DNA of 64,000 nucleotides from positions 62,001 to 126,000 of the forward strand of contig NZ_JPWA01000001.1 of assembly GCF_003326475.1 (NCBI RefSeq), written 5' to 3'. Each line of letters opens with the position of its first letter. The stretch's first letter is position 1. Both the position numbers and the translations under genes were made by a program. Below the pieces are notes generated by a model. The model worked only from the letters and a program-made list of their open reading frames with translations. It did not search any database and was not told where the DNA came from. This document shows, piece by piece, positions 17,026-25,540 of the stretch. This DNA comes from Thalassospira xianhensis MCCC 1A02616 (GTDB lineage: Bacteria > Pseudomonadota > Alphaproteobacteria > Rhodospirillales > Thalassospiraceae).

Positions 17026-17966
17026 AAACAATTTACGATACCGCTCAAAAGGTAACGGACCGCATGCGGTCATTGGCGAAATTAAACTCCATCGAAACGA
17101 GATTCCTTCATCAGCGCTTTGCTTTGGAGCGATTCCTGCAAAGACTCAGTAGTTCTCCTTACCGGGAAAAAATCGTTTTGAAAGGGGGGGTAGTCATGCT
17201 CACCCTGGCAAATGATATGTTGCGACCGACAGAGGACATCGATGCCAACATCGATGATTTAAGTGAGCAAACCGTCCGTGACTTGGTGACAACAGTGGCA
17301 TCTGTGGTTCCCGATGAAGAAGATGGATTAATTTTCAGAACAGAAGAGTTGACCATAAAGCCAATCATGGAAGGCGGGGACAATGGATTGCGCGCGCTAT
17401 TCTGGGCCGAATACCCCAACGAAGCTGGCAGACCGGTCCGTGTTCGCATGAAGCTCGACTTCGCCCCGTCGAACCCAAGGAACGAGTACCGGCTGGATTC
17501 TTTGCCGTCAACACTCAAGGGCTTTAGTTCGGTTGCTATCCCCATGTATTCTTGGCCTCGTGTTTTTGCCGAAAAAGTACACACAATCGCCAAACACGGG
17601 ATGTTCAATACACGAGCGAAAGATTTCTATGACCTGGTTATGCTTGCCCGGAATGGCCGTTTCGATGGAGAAGTGCTCGCAAGAGCGTTGGTAGAGGTCT
17701 TTGATGAGCGGATCTCGCCAGCGATTACAGAGCCAATTGATGGATTGTCTGACGAGTTTGCAATTATCCAGCAACAAATCTGGGACAATTTTACAGCAGA
17801 CAGAAATGGGCTTTCGGTAAAAATTGGGTCGTTGATGGAAGCCATCCAGGAAATCCGCCCCTTCGTTTTGCCGGTTGTTTCGGCTGCGGCTACAGGAGAA
17901 GCATTCAGAAAGGAATGGACGCCAGGTGGTGGATGGCAGGAATTAGCACCAGCACTCACTCCCTGA
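17007..17966 (+). CDS. abiEii: AbiEii-type nucleotidyltransferase toxin
   Basis: This 319-residue protein has the AbiEii nucleotidyltransferase signature IVLKGGVVMLTLANDMLRPTEDIDANID (lysine and glycines followed by the acidic D-x-D), and the family VFAEKVHTIAKHG and RAKDFYDLVML segments in the C-terminal half. AbiEii toxins modify an essential RNA or tRNA and cause abortive infection when the antitoxin fails. The gene overlaps abiEi by 19 bp. The active-site motif looks intact. Confidence 0.85.
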   Translation: MEPRPLKTIYDTAQKVTDRMRSLAKLNSIETRFLHQRFALERFLQRLSSSPYREKIVLKGGVVMLTLANDMLRPTEDIDANIDDLSEQTVRDLVTTVASVVPDEEDGLIFRTEELTIKPIMEGGDNGLRALFWAEYPNEAGRPVRVRMKLDFAPSNPRNEYRLDSLPSTLKGFSSVAIPMYSWPRVFAEKVHTIAKHGMFNTRAKDFYDLVMLARNGRFDGEVLARALVEVFDERISPAITEPIDGLSDEFAIIQQQIWDNFTADRNGLSVKIGSLMEAIQEIRPFVLPVVSAAATGEAFRKEWTPGGGWQELAPALTP

Positions 17967-18046
17967 CAGGAGATAGCAAAGTAAAAGTTGTTCTTGCATA
18001 GCAAAAGTGTATAAAGGGAAAAGAAAACGTAACCCCTGAGAGCGCT

Positions 18047-18538
18047 ATGCTGTGCACTAATCCATTGCCATTGTTGCCACCGCTTGGTGTTAACGGCTAT
18101 CAATTATCCAAAGGCTCGGCGGTACCGATTAACAAAGCGACGCGCTTGATTAATGCGGCACTATCCCTGCGCAAGCTGGCTTCGGACTTCGCGAGCAGCT
18201 TGCAGATTTGCGGTGAGCACTCTCTATATCAGATTGTCAGACGCTCACCACAAATCGGGTGGGTGCTTTACAACACCAAGAAAACAGGAATGATGTTTCT
18301 TCCTGACAGCGAGCTTGAAGGTCTTCAGTTTGTTGCCGATGTGTCGCTGTGCGTGGACAAGCATATGAGCATTACACTGACGTCTGAATGCGAACGCAGA
18401 CGGGATATCCACTTGCGCAGAGTTCTCGGATTGGAGCCCTACAAGATTGTGATGGATGATGATGGGCACCGAACAGTGCACTTTGCGCGCGAAAGCCGAA
18501 TTTCGCTCTTTGAGGCTACAGGAAGAAGGAGCAGGTGA
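18047..18538 (+). CDS. hypothetical protein, partner of PD-(D/E)XK gene
   Basis: This 163-residue protein has no recognised family. It contains a hydrophilic C-terminal half with charged patches (CERRRDIHLRRVLGL, DDDGHRTVHFARESR). Its stop codon touches the start of the 18538 gene, so the two are translationally coupled and likely work together. The upstream 80 bp contains TAGCAAAAGTGT (17999-18010), which recurs at 45503-45514 in the non-coding region before the transfer operon. Confidence 0.5.
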   Translation: MLCTNPLPLLPPLGVNGYQLSKGSAVPINKATRLINAALSLRKLASDFASSLQICGEHSLYQIVRRSPQIGWVLYNTKKTGMMFLPDSELEGLQFVADVSLCVDKHMSITLTSECERRRDIHLRRVLGLEPYKIVMDDDGHRTVHFARESRISLFEATGRRSR

Positions 18539-19422
18539 TGTCGATTTCCAATTTCATGGATCAGCCAGCAATCCGTGACGCTTTCAAGCAGTACACCGGG
18601 AAAATCAGCCTGCCGTTCAACTTGCAGGAGCAGGAGCTATTGGCCCCGCCGACCAGCGAATATTCATCGGCTGTTGGGATTGCATTTGACTACCTGGTTC
18701 GTTTCAGGCTGACGCGTGATGTTATGCAGAACTTGCCAAGTTCACCGGTGGTTGTGCACGAAGAACAGTGGGTCGCTGAGAATGCTGTTCAGATGATGCC
18801 AGACATTCCTCAGTACGCCCGACACTATGACAAATGGTTCAACTGGATTACGGCCGCGCGCCGGTTATTCAACGACTACATCAATGGCAATGAAAACGAT
18901 ATCGCCCGGGTAGTAAAGTGCTGCCAGTATCTCGGCAATATGGATATGCTCGCCAGGCGTGGGGAGTTTAACCCATTTTTTAAGGCCAGAGACTGCATCC
19001 AGGATGAGTTGCTCACGTTGAACGCAAACTTCGATCCGGTGCGGCTGTTCAATCCAAAAGCTGAGATTGTCCTTAACCCGGCGATGGTGGCCGGACCCCT
19101 TGTTGAGGGAGCCGACGGCGACCTCTTTGTCGATGACACTTTGTACGAGATGAAGACAACCAGAAAACTTGGATACTCTTCTGCAACGCTGCGAGAAATG
19201 GTTGGATTGAAGTTGCTTAGTGACATTGAGGGCATCTACGTCGCTGATCGGCAAAGAATCACCCCAAAGATTGACAGGTTCGCAGTTTATTTTGCTCGCT
19301 TTGATGCCCTAGCCACATGGCATATTGACGAAATCTTTCCGGATGGGGGATATCAGAAATTTGCAGAGGTATGCTGGAAGCATCTTCCCTCTACGGAACA
19401 GTCAATTAGCCCAAGTCTGTGA
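18538..19422 (+). CDS. predicted PD-(D/E)XK nuclease
   Basis: This 294-residue protein carries GADGDLFVDDTLYEMKTTRK, giving D195 with the E204-x-K206 pair, the spacing and context (a hydrophobic strand ending ExKTT) seen in PD-(D/E)XK nucleases. The ATG at 18538 is chosen over the preceding GTG because AAGGAG is 6 nt upstream of it. It is coupled to the unknown 18047 gene and convergent with a PLD-type gene, overlapping it by 17 bp. DNA substrate and trigger are unknown. The fold call rests on one motif. Confidence 0.6.
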   Translation: MSISNFMDQPAIRDAFKQYTGKISLPFNLQEQELLAPPTSEYSSAVGIAFDYLVRFRLTRDVMQNLPSSPVVVHEEQWVAENAVQMMPDIPQYARHYDKWFNWITAARRLFNDYINGNENDIARVVKCCQYLGNMDMLARRGEFNPFFKARDCIQDELLTLNANFDPVRLFNPKAEIVLNPAMVAGPLVEGADGDLFVDDTLYEMKTTRKLGYSSATLREMVGLKLLSDIEGIYVADRQRITPKIDRFAVYFARFDALATWHIDEIFPDGGYQKFAEVCWKHLPSTEQSISPSL

Positions 19423-20395
19423 AGTCGACGTACAGTCTAACAAAATCTTCAATTGGCATGACTCCGGCGTCCTCTTCGGGAAATTCGCGAGCAATGGCAT
19501 TAGACACCCACCGCGCAATGAACTTCCGGCCCTTGGAGACAGCCAGCTTCATTGAAGACTTTTGACATAAGTGTAGCTGACTCCCATCACTTGCTGTCAC
19601 TACCCAAGGCTCAGAAAACGTCTCCCAAACCCCGTCATACGAGAGACCACCGTTGGGTCCAAGGAAAAAGCTGATGATGTCGGCTCCTTTGGGCAAACCA
19701 GGCCACTCGTGAAAGTATCCAAGCTCCCGGACCTTGTCACTAGGACCGCTTAACTTTGAAACCTCTTCTTGAACTTCGCTTAGTCGCTTATCTGTAAGTT
19801 CGGTACCACGCTCCCTATAAATAGCCACGTGGATATTCTGATCGTAAAAATGTTCGGGTCGGTCCCGGATGATTTCGAAAAACTCTTTCTTGCGTGTCGG
19901 TCTACGAGGTGGCCCTTTATGCTTTTCGTTATAAGTCCAATCCAGACGAGCCTTTTTCAGAGCGGCTTCGTCGACGTCACGCGTTTCAATGTTATTCCAG
20001 AGATGCTCAAACCATCGTTGAATATCAAGGAGTGCCTGCGCTTCATTCAAAATGACATTTGCTTCGTGCCACCCTCCGAGATTGTTCAAGCCCAACCCGC
20101 TTTGCGATGCGTTTGACGAGCCAAGAACCACCACACGTGAATTACCATAAACCTTGGAATGCAGCCGGTCATTGTGCCGGACCTGGGCTCCGCTTTCCAT
20201 CAGCTCCCTGATCACGTCCGGGTTTGTACCCCCCATTGCCAGGTTGCAAATAACGCGTCTGCCGCGGTTATCTCCCTCCAAACCAAGGCTGAACAGAGAG
20301 TTTCGCCCCCAAAACGCCACCGCGTAATAGGCGTGCCCGTCGCTGGAAACCAGCTTAATCGCCTCGCTTGTTCTTGACGTGTTCAAAAAGTTCAT
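19406..20395 (-). CDS. phospholipase D-like (HKD) protein
   Basis: The protein carries an HxK motif of the PLD superfamily, DRLHSKVYGNSRVVVLGSSNASQSGLG, with the characteristic SSN(A) downstream strand. Only one HKD motif is evident, as in endonucleases of the Nuc type that dimerise. The start at 20395 is chosen because GGAG precedes it by 6 nt and the product then opens with MNFLNTSRTSEAIK. A longer frame reaches 20527, but its extra 44 residues do not look like protein. The C-terminal 150 residues are unrecognised. A nuclease role is more likely than lipid hydrolysis but is inferred. Confidence 0.68.
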   Translation of the reverse strand: MNFLNTSRTSEAIKLVSSDGHAYYAVAFWGRNSLFSLGLEGDNRGRRVICNLAMGGTNPDVIRELMESGAQVRHNDRLHSKVYGNSRVVVLGSSNASQSGLGLNNLGGWHEANVILNEAQALLDIQRWFEHLWNNIETRDVDEAALKKARLDWTYNEKHKGPPRRPTRKKEFFEIIRDRPEHFYDQNIHVAIYRERGTELTDKRLSEVQEEVSKLSGPSDKVRELGYFHEWPGLPKGADIISFFLGPNGGLSYDGVWETFSEPWVVTASDGSQLHLCQKSSMKLAVSKGRKFIARWVSNAIAREFPEEDAGVMPIEDFVRLYVDFTDLG

Positions 20396-20520
20396 TGGGC
20401 ACTCCAAAATTTCTTCTAAAACTCCAGAAAGAATTAAGCAGGTGCCAGCCCGATCCACAACTGTTTTTACGGCTCGACGCTCTAAAGCTATTGAAGGACA
20501 CAAGAGTATTCTCATTAATG

Positions 20521-20526
20521 TTGACA
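20521..20526 (+). promoter_or_regulatory. TTGACA box upstream of tRNA
   Basis: TTGACA in the context ATTAATGTTGACATGG lies 41 bp before the tRNA. It matches the AATGTTGACA core seen before several other genes here. No good -10 hexamer follows at 16-18 bp. Confidence 0.4.
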
Positions 20527-20566
20527 TGGATTGCTTTCCATGTTAATTGAATTACACCTCCCATGT

Positions 20567-20642
20567 GGAACCGTAGCTCAATTGGTAGAGCCGACAGCTC
20601 ATAACTGTCTCGTTGTGGGTTCGAGTCCCTCCGGTCCCACCA
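20567..20642 (+). tRNA. tRNA with CAT anticodon (Met or modified Ile)
   Basis: This 76-nt cloverleaf has acceptor GGAACCG/CGGTCCC with A-CCA encoded, D stem GCTC/GAGC, anticodon stem GACAG/CTGTC with loop CTCATAA, and T arm GTGGG-TTCGAGT-CCCTC. The anticodon is CAT. Two non-canonical pairs are visible: A-C at acceptor position 3-70 and T-T in the T stem. Such weakened stems suggest relaxed selection or a phage/plasmid-borne tRNA. The first acceptor pair is G-C, unlike bacterial initiator tRNA (C-A), so this is an elongator Met or a lysidine-modified Ile tRNA. Confidence 0.88.
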
Positions 20643-20845
20643 TTTTCCTTCACTATCTTTGGAACCGGACGGTTTCGGGCAGCTTCTGACATTTCAGTTG
20701 AAGCACACCGACCGGTTCCTTCATATCGGGCGACGGTCTTAGAACCTTTTGCTATGTCATCACCAAATAGTGTCTATTCTATTCAAAACAGGTCTCTTTC
20801 CTTGTTTTGTGCCAAGGTCGATGCAGCATCAGCAATGAGGTTCCC

Positions 20846-21112
20846 ATGCAGATAACGGACGCCGTTTCAATTAATCGACGTAACGAAGTGGCAATTTTTA
20901 TCGAAGGATTGTCAAAGCAACCGCTGTCGATCTCACTGCGCGAAGAAGCTTTGAACATTCAGCGTGATGTCCTGTCTTGTAGCCAGCATCAATTACCACC
21001 GCGCGCCGCAGCACTTGTATCTGAGAATTCTCGAATTTTAGTGTGTGGTGTTTCGGCCGAAGGGGTTCTAAAATCCGAACACATGATGCCAGTCAGACTG
21101 TCGCGAGGATAA
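20846..21112 (+). CDS. small hypothetical protein (88 aa)
   Basis: The start at 20846 is chosen because the product then begins MQITDAVSINRRNEVAIF; the frame is open from 20807. It is soluble with no recognised motif; a helical segment (ISLREEALNIQRDVLSC) lies in the middle. It ends 4 bp before the HExxxH-protein gene and is probably in the same transcript. Confidence 0.45.
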   Translation: MQITDAVSINRRNEVAIFIEGLSKQPLSISLREEALNIQRDVLSCSQHQLPPRAAALVSENSRILVCGVSAEGVLKSEHMMPVRLSRG

Positions 21113-21116
21113 GCCA

Positions 21117-23240
21117 ATGGATTTCAAACTATTAAAGGAACATTTGGCTGATGGCGGGCGCCTATATCTCCCAACGGATGCAGCTAAAAGGGTGCGGACT
21201 ATCGCTGCGGCTGTTGGTATATTTGGGACCTTGGGGGCCGGACACCCGGTGAAGGCTGCGCCAGTGCAGGCAGCTGACGACGCCTATGTGGTTGATGTGG
21301 ACCCAGCCGCACCAGCGACGCAGGAAAGCTTGAACCGAATTTATACGGGCCTGGAACGAGCCATTGATGCGCAGTTCCCGGAAGCGTCCGGAAAAGTGGC
21401 GATCTTTAATCCGTTCAACAATGCGGATGATGAAATTGAACGGATCAATTCCCGCTTGGGTATCGACAACGGCGCAAAGCTGGCTGAAGAAATCGGGCAA
21501 AAGCGGATTGAAGGCTATACCGGTGGCGAGGCATTACCCCTGGAAGTGGCTGACGGCAGCGCGCGCTGCCTAGCCTACGGGTGGCAATACGCCCCGGAAC
21601 GACAGGTAACAAACTCAACAATGGCCTACGTCATCCTGCATGAAGCTGTGGGACACTGCTTGGACGCCGGTGTGTTTCCACGTTATTCAAAGGACAGTTT
21701 TTCCTTCGAAGGGCAATCCTCCTCGATGAAGAATAACGAAGCTGTAGCGATGATAACCGGCTTTGACTGGGAACACCGGAATGGATATGGCATTGACTTG
21801 GACGGTGCAATTGCAGCACGCAATCAAGGCGGTACGACAGAACGGGTCTATTACCGCATTGGAGATGAGCTCCAAATATACAAAGACCTTTATGCGGACA
21901 AGCTTGCTGCTTCGAAACCTCAAAGCCAGATAAATTTCTCCAACCTTCGCAGTGGACTTGAGCGCGCCTTTCACGTGCGTTCTCTTTCTACAGAGACGAC
22001 CGAAAGCATGCGTGCGCGCATGTTCAACGGGTTACTGGTTAGCATCGTTGACGAGGCCTTTAGAGGCGCTAATGGCGAGCTTGATGCCTTTGGGTATGAA
22101 AAGTGGCTTGGCGGACATGCGGCTTTGCCGGTGTTCGCCAAAGCCCAGCACGCCGTGCGGTATCAGCTGAATGCTGAAGAGAATTCCGAAACATCTTTCC
22201 CCGTGAACTTAAAGATGGGGGATGAGTCCTTCAGTTTCGAGCGGACATATGCCGTACTTCATCAGATGTCCGTGAAAGCACCAGATGACCATATCTTGGC
22301 AACGTTACTAAGTTTCTGCGCGCGACATGGAGGACGTTTCGAACGGGCAGAATTCTCTGCCGGTCGTCTATCAAAAGCCGAAATCGGAGCGGTGTCCCAG
22401 TTTATCGAAAGGGTTCAAAGCGATCCCGAATACGCCGCGCGGGCTGCTGCGGGGGAGATAACCATTTTTGCCAGGCGGCCGAATGACGAAGGCAATTTCA
22501 CAATGGCACGTCCGGGCCGTCAGCTCCCAGGCGATCTTTCGAGCCTTCCGCATTTTCGGAGTGATGCAAAAAACGCTCTGAACATGGGTGGTCGTGCGAA
22601 TGGTGTTATCCATCAGGCTTTGGCACTCGCAAGAGCCTTAGAGAAACAAGCTGATTTGAGAGCAAAGCCTCAGCTTGAAGAGGTGCTGCGACACCTTGAA
22701 AAGGTTGATGGCGGAATTGCCTTGTCTGACGATGAGATCAAAGAAATAACCGGTGTGTTGCAGTCCAGTTTCGGCCATGAAGCCGGATTGTCGTATCCAG
22801 TGGACTTTATCGGGCAGCTTGAAGGAGCTCTACAATCGGCATATGCGCCAACGATTGGCAATGTTGCCAGTACAGAGTTTGACGCAAGCCAGCTCGAAGA
22901 CAATGATGCCGTTTTTGACTGGATCAGCGGCAAGCTCAGCTCCGATATGGAAGATGGCGCCAAGATTGTTCAATTCCTGAGTGTTGGCGAAAAGGTAACT
23001 GTGCATCTACAGGAAGCCGATGGTCACTTTTCGAGGGCGGTAATAAGCCTGAAAGGGGATGTCTTGCGCTATAACCACGATGGCAAGCTATCGACTCTTG
23101 GCATGGCACGGCCAGCTATCTCGAAATCGACGGGGGAGGTGCAGCACGTATTGATGCTGGACGGTGTCCAGGTAAACGCCACCGCCGAACAGGTCCAAAC
23201 CCTTTTTGCTCCTCAGGCGCAGGAAAATCCCTGGCATTAG
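21117..23240 (+). CDS. large protein with HExxxH motif, possible metallopeptidase
   Basis: This 707-residue protein has an N-terminal hydrophobic stretch at about residues 27-42 (IAAAVGIFGTLGAG) after a basic region, which may be a membrane or signal segment although it starts late. H175-E-A-V-G-H180 lies in AYVILHEAVGHCLDAG, with a possible third ligand in NNEAVAMITG about 30 residues on. HExxxH is known from TldD-type peptidases, but the rest does not resemble TldD. The C-terminal 300 residues are helical and unrecognised. It is probably in an operon with the 88-residue protein upstream. Peptidase activity is a guess from one motif. Confidence 0.5.
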   Translation: MDFKLLKEHLADGGRLYLPTDAAKRVRTIAAAVGIFGTLGAGHPVKAAPVQAADDAYVVDVDPAAPATQESLNRIYTGLERAIDAQFPEASGKVAIFNPFNNADDEIERINSRLGIDNGAKLAEEIGQKRIEGYTGGEALPLEVADGSARCLAYGWQYAPERQVTNSTMAYVILHEAVGHCLDAGVFPRYSKDSFSFEGQSSSMKNNEAVAMITGFDWEHRNGYGIDLDGAIAARNQGGTTERVYYRIGDELQIYKDLYADKLAASKPQSQINFSNLRSGLERAFHVRSLSTETTESMRARMFNGLLVSIVDEAFRGANGELDAFGYEKWLGGHAALPVFAKAQHAVRYQLNAEENSETSFPVNLKMGDESFSFERTYAVLHQMSVKAPDDHILATLLSFCARHGGRFERAEFSAGRLSKAEIGAVSQFIERVQSDPEYAARAAAGEITIFARRPNDEGNFTMARPGRQLPGDLSSLPHFRSDAKNALNMGGRANGVIHQALALARALEKQADLRAKPQLEEVLRHLEKVDGGIALSDDEIKEITGVLQSSFGHEAGLSYPVDFIGQLEGALQSAYAPTIGNVASTEFDASQLEDNDAVFDWISGKLSSDMEDGAKIVQFLSVGEKVTVHLQEADGHFSRAVISLKGDVLRYNHDGKLSTLGMARPAISKSTGEVQHVLMLDGVQVNATAEQVQTLFAPQAQENPWH

Positions 23241-23311
23241 ACGCAATTTGGGACGCACTGAACGTTCTGGAGATTGCCGGTTTCGTCACCTTTAAAGTAA
23301 AATGCTTTAAG

Positions 23312-23350
23312 TTTTCCTGTGCCATTAAGGAAAATGCGTGATATTTCCTT
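23312..23350. promoter_or_regulatory. three-arm inverted repeat upstream of membrane protein gene
   Basis: TTTTCCT (23312-23318), AAGGAAAA (23327-23334) and TTTCCTT (23344-23350) can pair as alternatives, the middle arm with either neighbour. This could be an operator or a switching RNA leader for the gene starting at 23378; no T-run follows. Confidence 0.35.
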
Positions 23351-23377
23351 TATATGGAACTTTCACGTGAGGTAATC

Positions 23378-24328
23378 ATGACCATTAAGCCCTCCCCCCT
23401 AAGCGCGGAGCAGAAGTATCAGCTTCACGACATCACGTCCCCATTTTTGAACGGCGATTTTCGTGCGCTGGTCACAGAGACCTATCCTGAACTGATTTCT
23501 CGGCTTGGTTCTGAGATGATACAGATTTCAGCATCTACCGCCATCATCCTGGTGTTCCCGCTATTTGCGATAGCATTTCTCACAATCGCTATGGGACGTC
23601 TGGATCTGATGAAGTCGGCGTTCTTCAGCCTACAGCGGATCTTTACGCGAGTAGGCCTTTTGGCAACGGCATTGCTTGCGCTCACGTCTCTGCTAACGAA
23701 AGTTGAGCTTTCGACCCAAGCAGTGCTTTTTCCAGCATACATCGGATTGCTCTGCTCTGCGGCTACCATATTCGGAAGTTGGCTGGCATCTACGATGGTA
23801 GAGCTGATGGAAGCGTACTTTTCACCCAAAGCCCTTCCAGGCAACTTGGTTCAGACGTTAGCTAGCATCGAAGAAGACAAGCTCAGCCGACTTACGAAGG
23901 GTACGTTCAGAAGGTTGTCGAATGCAGAAAGAGCACTATTCCTTAGCCGGTGCAAAACCAGAAAGGGGATTGATTTCCTGAACACGAGAGAAAAACTAGA
24001 TTGGGACGATCCCGCCTTCCAAAGTATGATTTCCGTCGAGCCCTGGAATACGTCTGAGGAAATTTTCGAATTGGTGATGAACCTCAAACCCGCATTCAGG
24101 TATATCGGTATCGCAATTGGGATTGGCATGTTCCCGATCCTGTGGTTGGTGATGGGCGGTCTGTCTGTTGCGTTTTTTGTGGGCCTTTTGCTTCTCGGCC
24201 TCCTCAGTCTCGAGAAAGCACCTAGTGTGTTTCAGATGAGAGAAGCCGTTAAAGGCCATAACCAAAACACTGCAAACGGGCCTGACTCTCAGGAGCCTAA
24301 GGTAGTAAGAAGCATGGATAAGCGCTGA
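23378..24328 (+). CDS. multi-pass membrane protein
   Basis: The start at 23378 is chosen because GTGAGG lies just upstream; the frame is open from 23354. The 316 residues contain two hydrophobic segments in the first half (IILVFPLFAIAFLTIAM; LLATALLALTSLL), a further pair (AVLFPAYIGLLCSAATIFGSWLA), a cytosolic loop of about 100 residues, and two closing segments (YIGIAIGIGMFPILWLVMGGL; AFFVGLLLLGLLSL). Family unknown. A small downstream frame overlaps its stop codon. Confidence 0.55.
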   Translation: MTIKPSPLSAEQKYQLHDITSPFLNGDFRALVTETYPELISRLGSEMIQISASTAIILVFPLFAIAFLTIAMGRLDLMKSAFFSLQRIFTRVGLLATALLALTSLLTKVELSTQAVLFPAYIGLLCSAATIFGSWLASTMVELMEAYFSPKALPGNLVQTLASIEEDKLSRLTKGTFRRLSNAERALFLSRCKTRKGIDFLNTREKLDWDDPAFQSMISVEPWNTSEEIFELVMNLKPAFRYIGIAIGIGMFPILWLVMGGLSVAFFVGLLLLGLLSLEKAPSVFQMREAVKGHNQNTANGPDSQEPKVVRSMDKR

Positions 24329-24564
24329 AGACCAACGACAGCGCAACACTGCGCACCATCTCGCAGCAAATAGACAATCTAAGCAGCGAGCTTGGAATAT
24401 CGCGCGACGAGTTCGTGGCTAGCCCGGGCGGGCAGGTGCTAATTGCTGCTATTGAAGAAAATGCAGAAAGCTATAGCAAAGCAGATGAACTGCTTCTCGC
24501 ATTTATGCATGCCTTTCTTGTCACGCTATTGATTATCGCGCTCGCTGTGGCTGTTTTCGCTTAA
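24325..24564 (+). CDS. possible small membrane-anchored protein with CTG start
   Basis: A 79-codon frame overlaps the stop of the preceding gene. It reads as plausible protein (helical, acidic ISQQIDNLSSELGISRDEF, then a C-terminal membrane segment AFLVTLLIIALAVAVF). No ATG, GTG or TTG opens it; CTG at 24325 overlapping the upstream stop is the only early candidate, and ribosome binding is weak. It may be a translationally coupled tail-anchored partner of the preceding membrane protein, or a decayed gene. Confidence 0.3.
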   Translation: MKTNDSATLRTISQQIDNLSSELGISRDEFVASPGGQVLIAAIEENAESYSKADELLLAFMHAFLVTLLIIALAVAVFA

Positions 24565-24721
24565 TTGACGTCCAGGTCCATTCTGCCGACCATGTTGCTG
24601 GAGCATAACCACCTAATGACCTGTTCCATATGGCATTAATGAATAAACCCGTGGACATTTAGACAGATCGTGTGGGATACGTTTGAGAGTATCTCTGAGG
24701 TGACTATCAAGGAAACGTTGC

Positions 24722-25432
24722 ATGAACCTCGCCGCCATTGCTCTGGACTTCTTCAACTGGCTCAACCTTCACCTGGTTGCGGCATGTCTGATTTCTTTCG
24801 CGTTGGGTGCTATCGTGTTGATTGCATTCTGTCGAAGTCGAAATAGCGTTTTCTGGGCAAAAGTGGATCTGACCTGGATACTCATATTCGTTCCGACAAT
24901 CCTTATGACCGCTTTTACCGTTGGGTATGAGGCCAGGTATTCCAAAGTGCAGGATTTCTCAGATACTGCTTGGAACCAACTGAAGGAGACGGCATTAACG
25001 GCGGCGCATTTCCGGGAGAGTGCGTGCATATCTCAGATTGAACCCAATGAGAAACTGGAACAGTTCTGTACTTACACCAAGTTTCTTGCCCAACAAACGA
25101 TTAGGGTGTCCGACCAAGTTGCTACATTCCGGCCGAAGCATCTAACAAACAATGAAGTTAATGCACTCTTGTTGCCCGAAGTTGATATCGAAAGTGCTGG
25201 ACCAGGAGCTGTCGACGAAATCATTTCCGGATTGAGCCCTGAACAAACAACACTCTTCTCGAAGGTTTGGATATCCCCGCAAAACTACAACGCGCTTGTT
25301 TTTGACGTTGGCAACGCACTCACCAACGGCTTTAATCAGTACCTTCTCTTTATCGCGAGAAACGTCATTCTCCTTATAGCCTGCTGCGTGTTTCCGTTTA
25401 GGCTGGCAATGCCTTTCCTCAAGCCAAGTTAA
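24722..25432 (+). CDS. membrane protein with large periplasmic domain
   Basis: This 236-residue protein has two N-terminal hydrophobic segments (LVAACLISFALGAIVLIAF; VDLTWILIFVPTILMTAF), a soluble stretch of about 130 residues, and a C-terminal segment (YLLFIARNVILLIACCVFPF). I recognise no family. It lies between the other membrane genes and the nuclease-helicase gene. Confidence 0.5.
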   Translation: MNLAAIALDFFNWLNLHLVAACLISFALGAIVLIAFCRSRNSVFWAKVDLTWILIFVPTILMTAFTVGYEARYSKVQDFSDTAWNQLKETALTAAHFRESACISQIEPNEKLEQFCTYTKFLAQQTIRVSDQVATFRPKHLTNNEVNALLLPEVDIESAGPGAVDEIISGLSPEQTTLFSKVWISPQNYNALVFDVGNALTNGFNQYLLFIARNVILLIACCVFPFRLAMPFLKPS

Positions 25433-25457
25433 AGAAAACTTATCGAGCTTAATATAG

Positions 25458-25495
25458 TTGACAAGAAAACTGCCTTACATCAAGGTGGTTTTCTT
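25458..25495 (+). promoter_or_regulatory. TTGACAA element followed by long inverted repeat
   Basis: TTGACAA (25458-25464) abuts a near-perfect 14-bp inverted repeat: AAGAAAACTGCCTT (25463-25476), loop ACATC, AAGGTGGTTTTCTT (25482-25495), 12 of 14 pairs. It lies 46 bp before the nuclease-helicase start. It could be promoter plus operator for that gene, or a terminator for the gene ending at 25432; the following T-run is too short to decide. Confidence 0.45.
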
Positions 25496-25540
25496 TATGC
25501 ATTAAGCATACTCAAGCAAAGATATGCGGGGTCAACGATA

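Noticed and set aside
20396-20527. N-terminal extension of the PLD-type protein
   Set aside because: The extra 44 codons lack protein character and the internal start at 20395 has a good ribosome site.
21117-23240. TldD peptidase
   Set aside because: Only the HExxxH motif matches; the remaining sequence and length do not fit TldD/PmbA.
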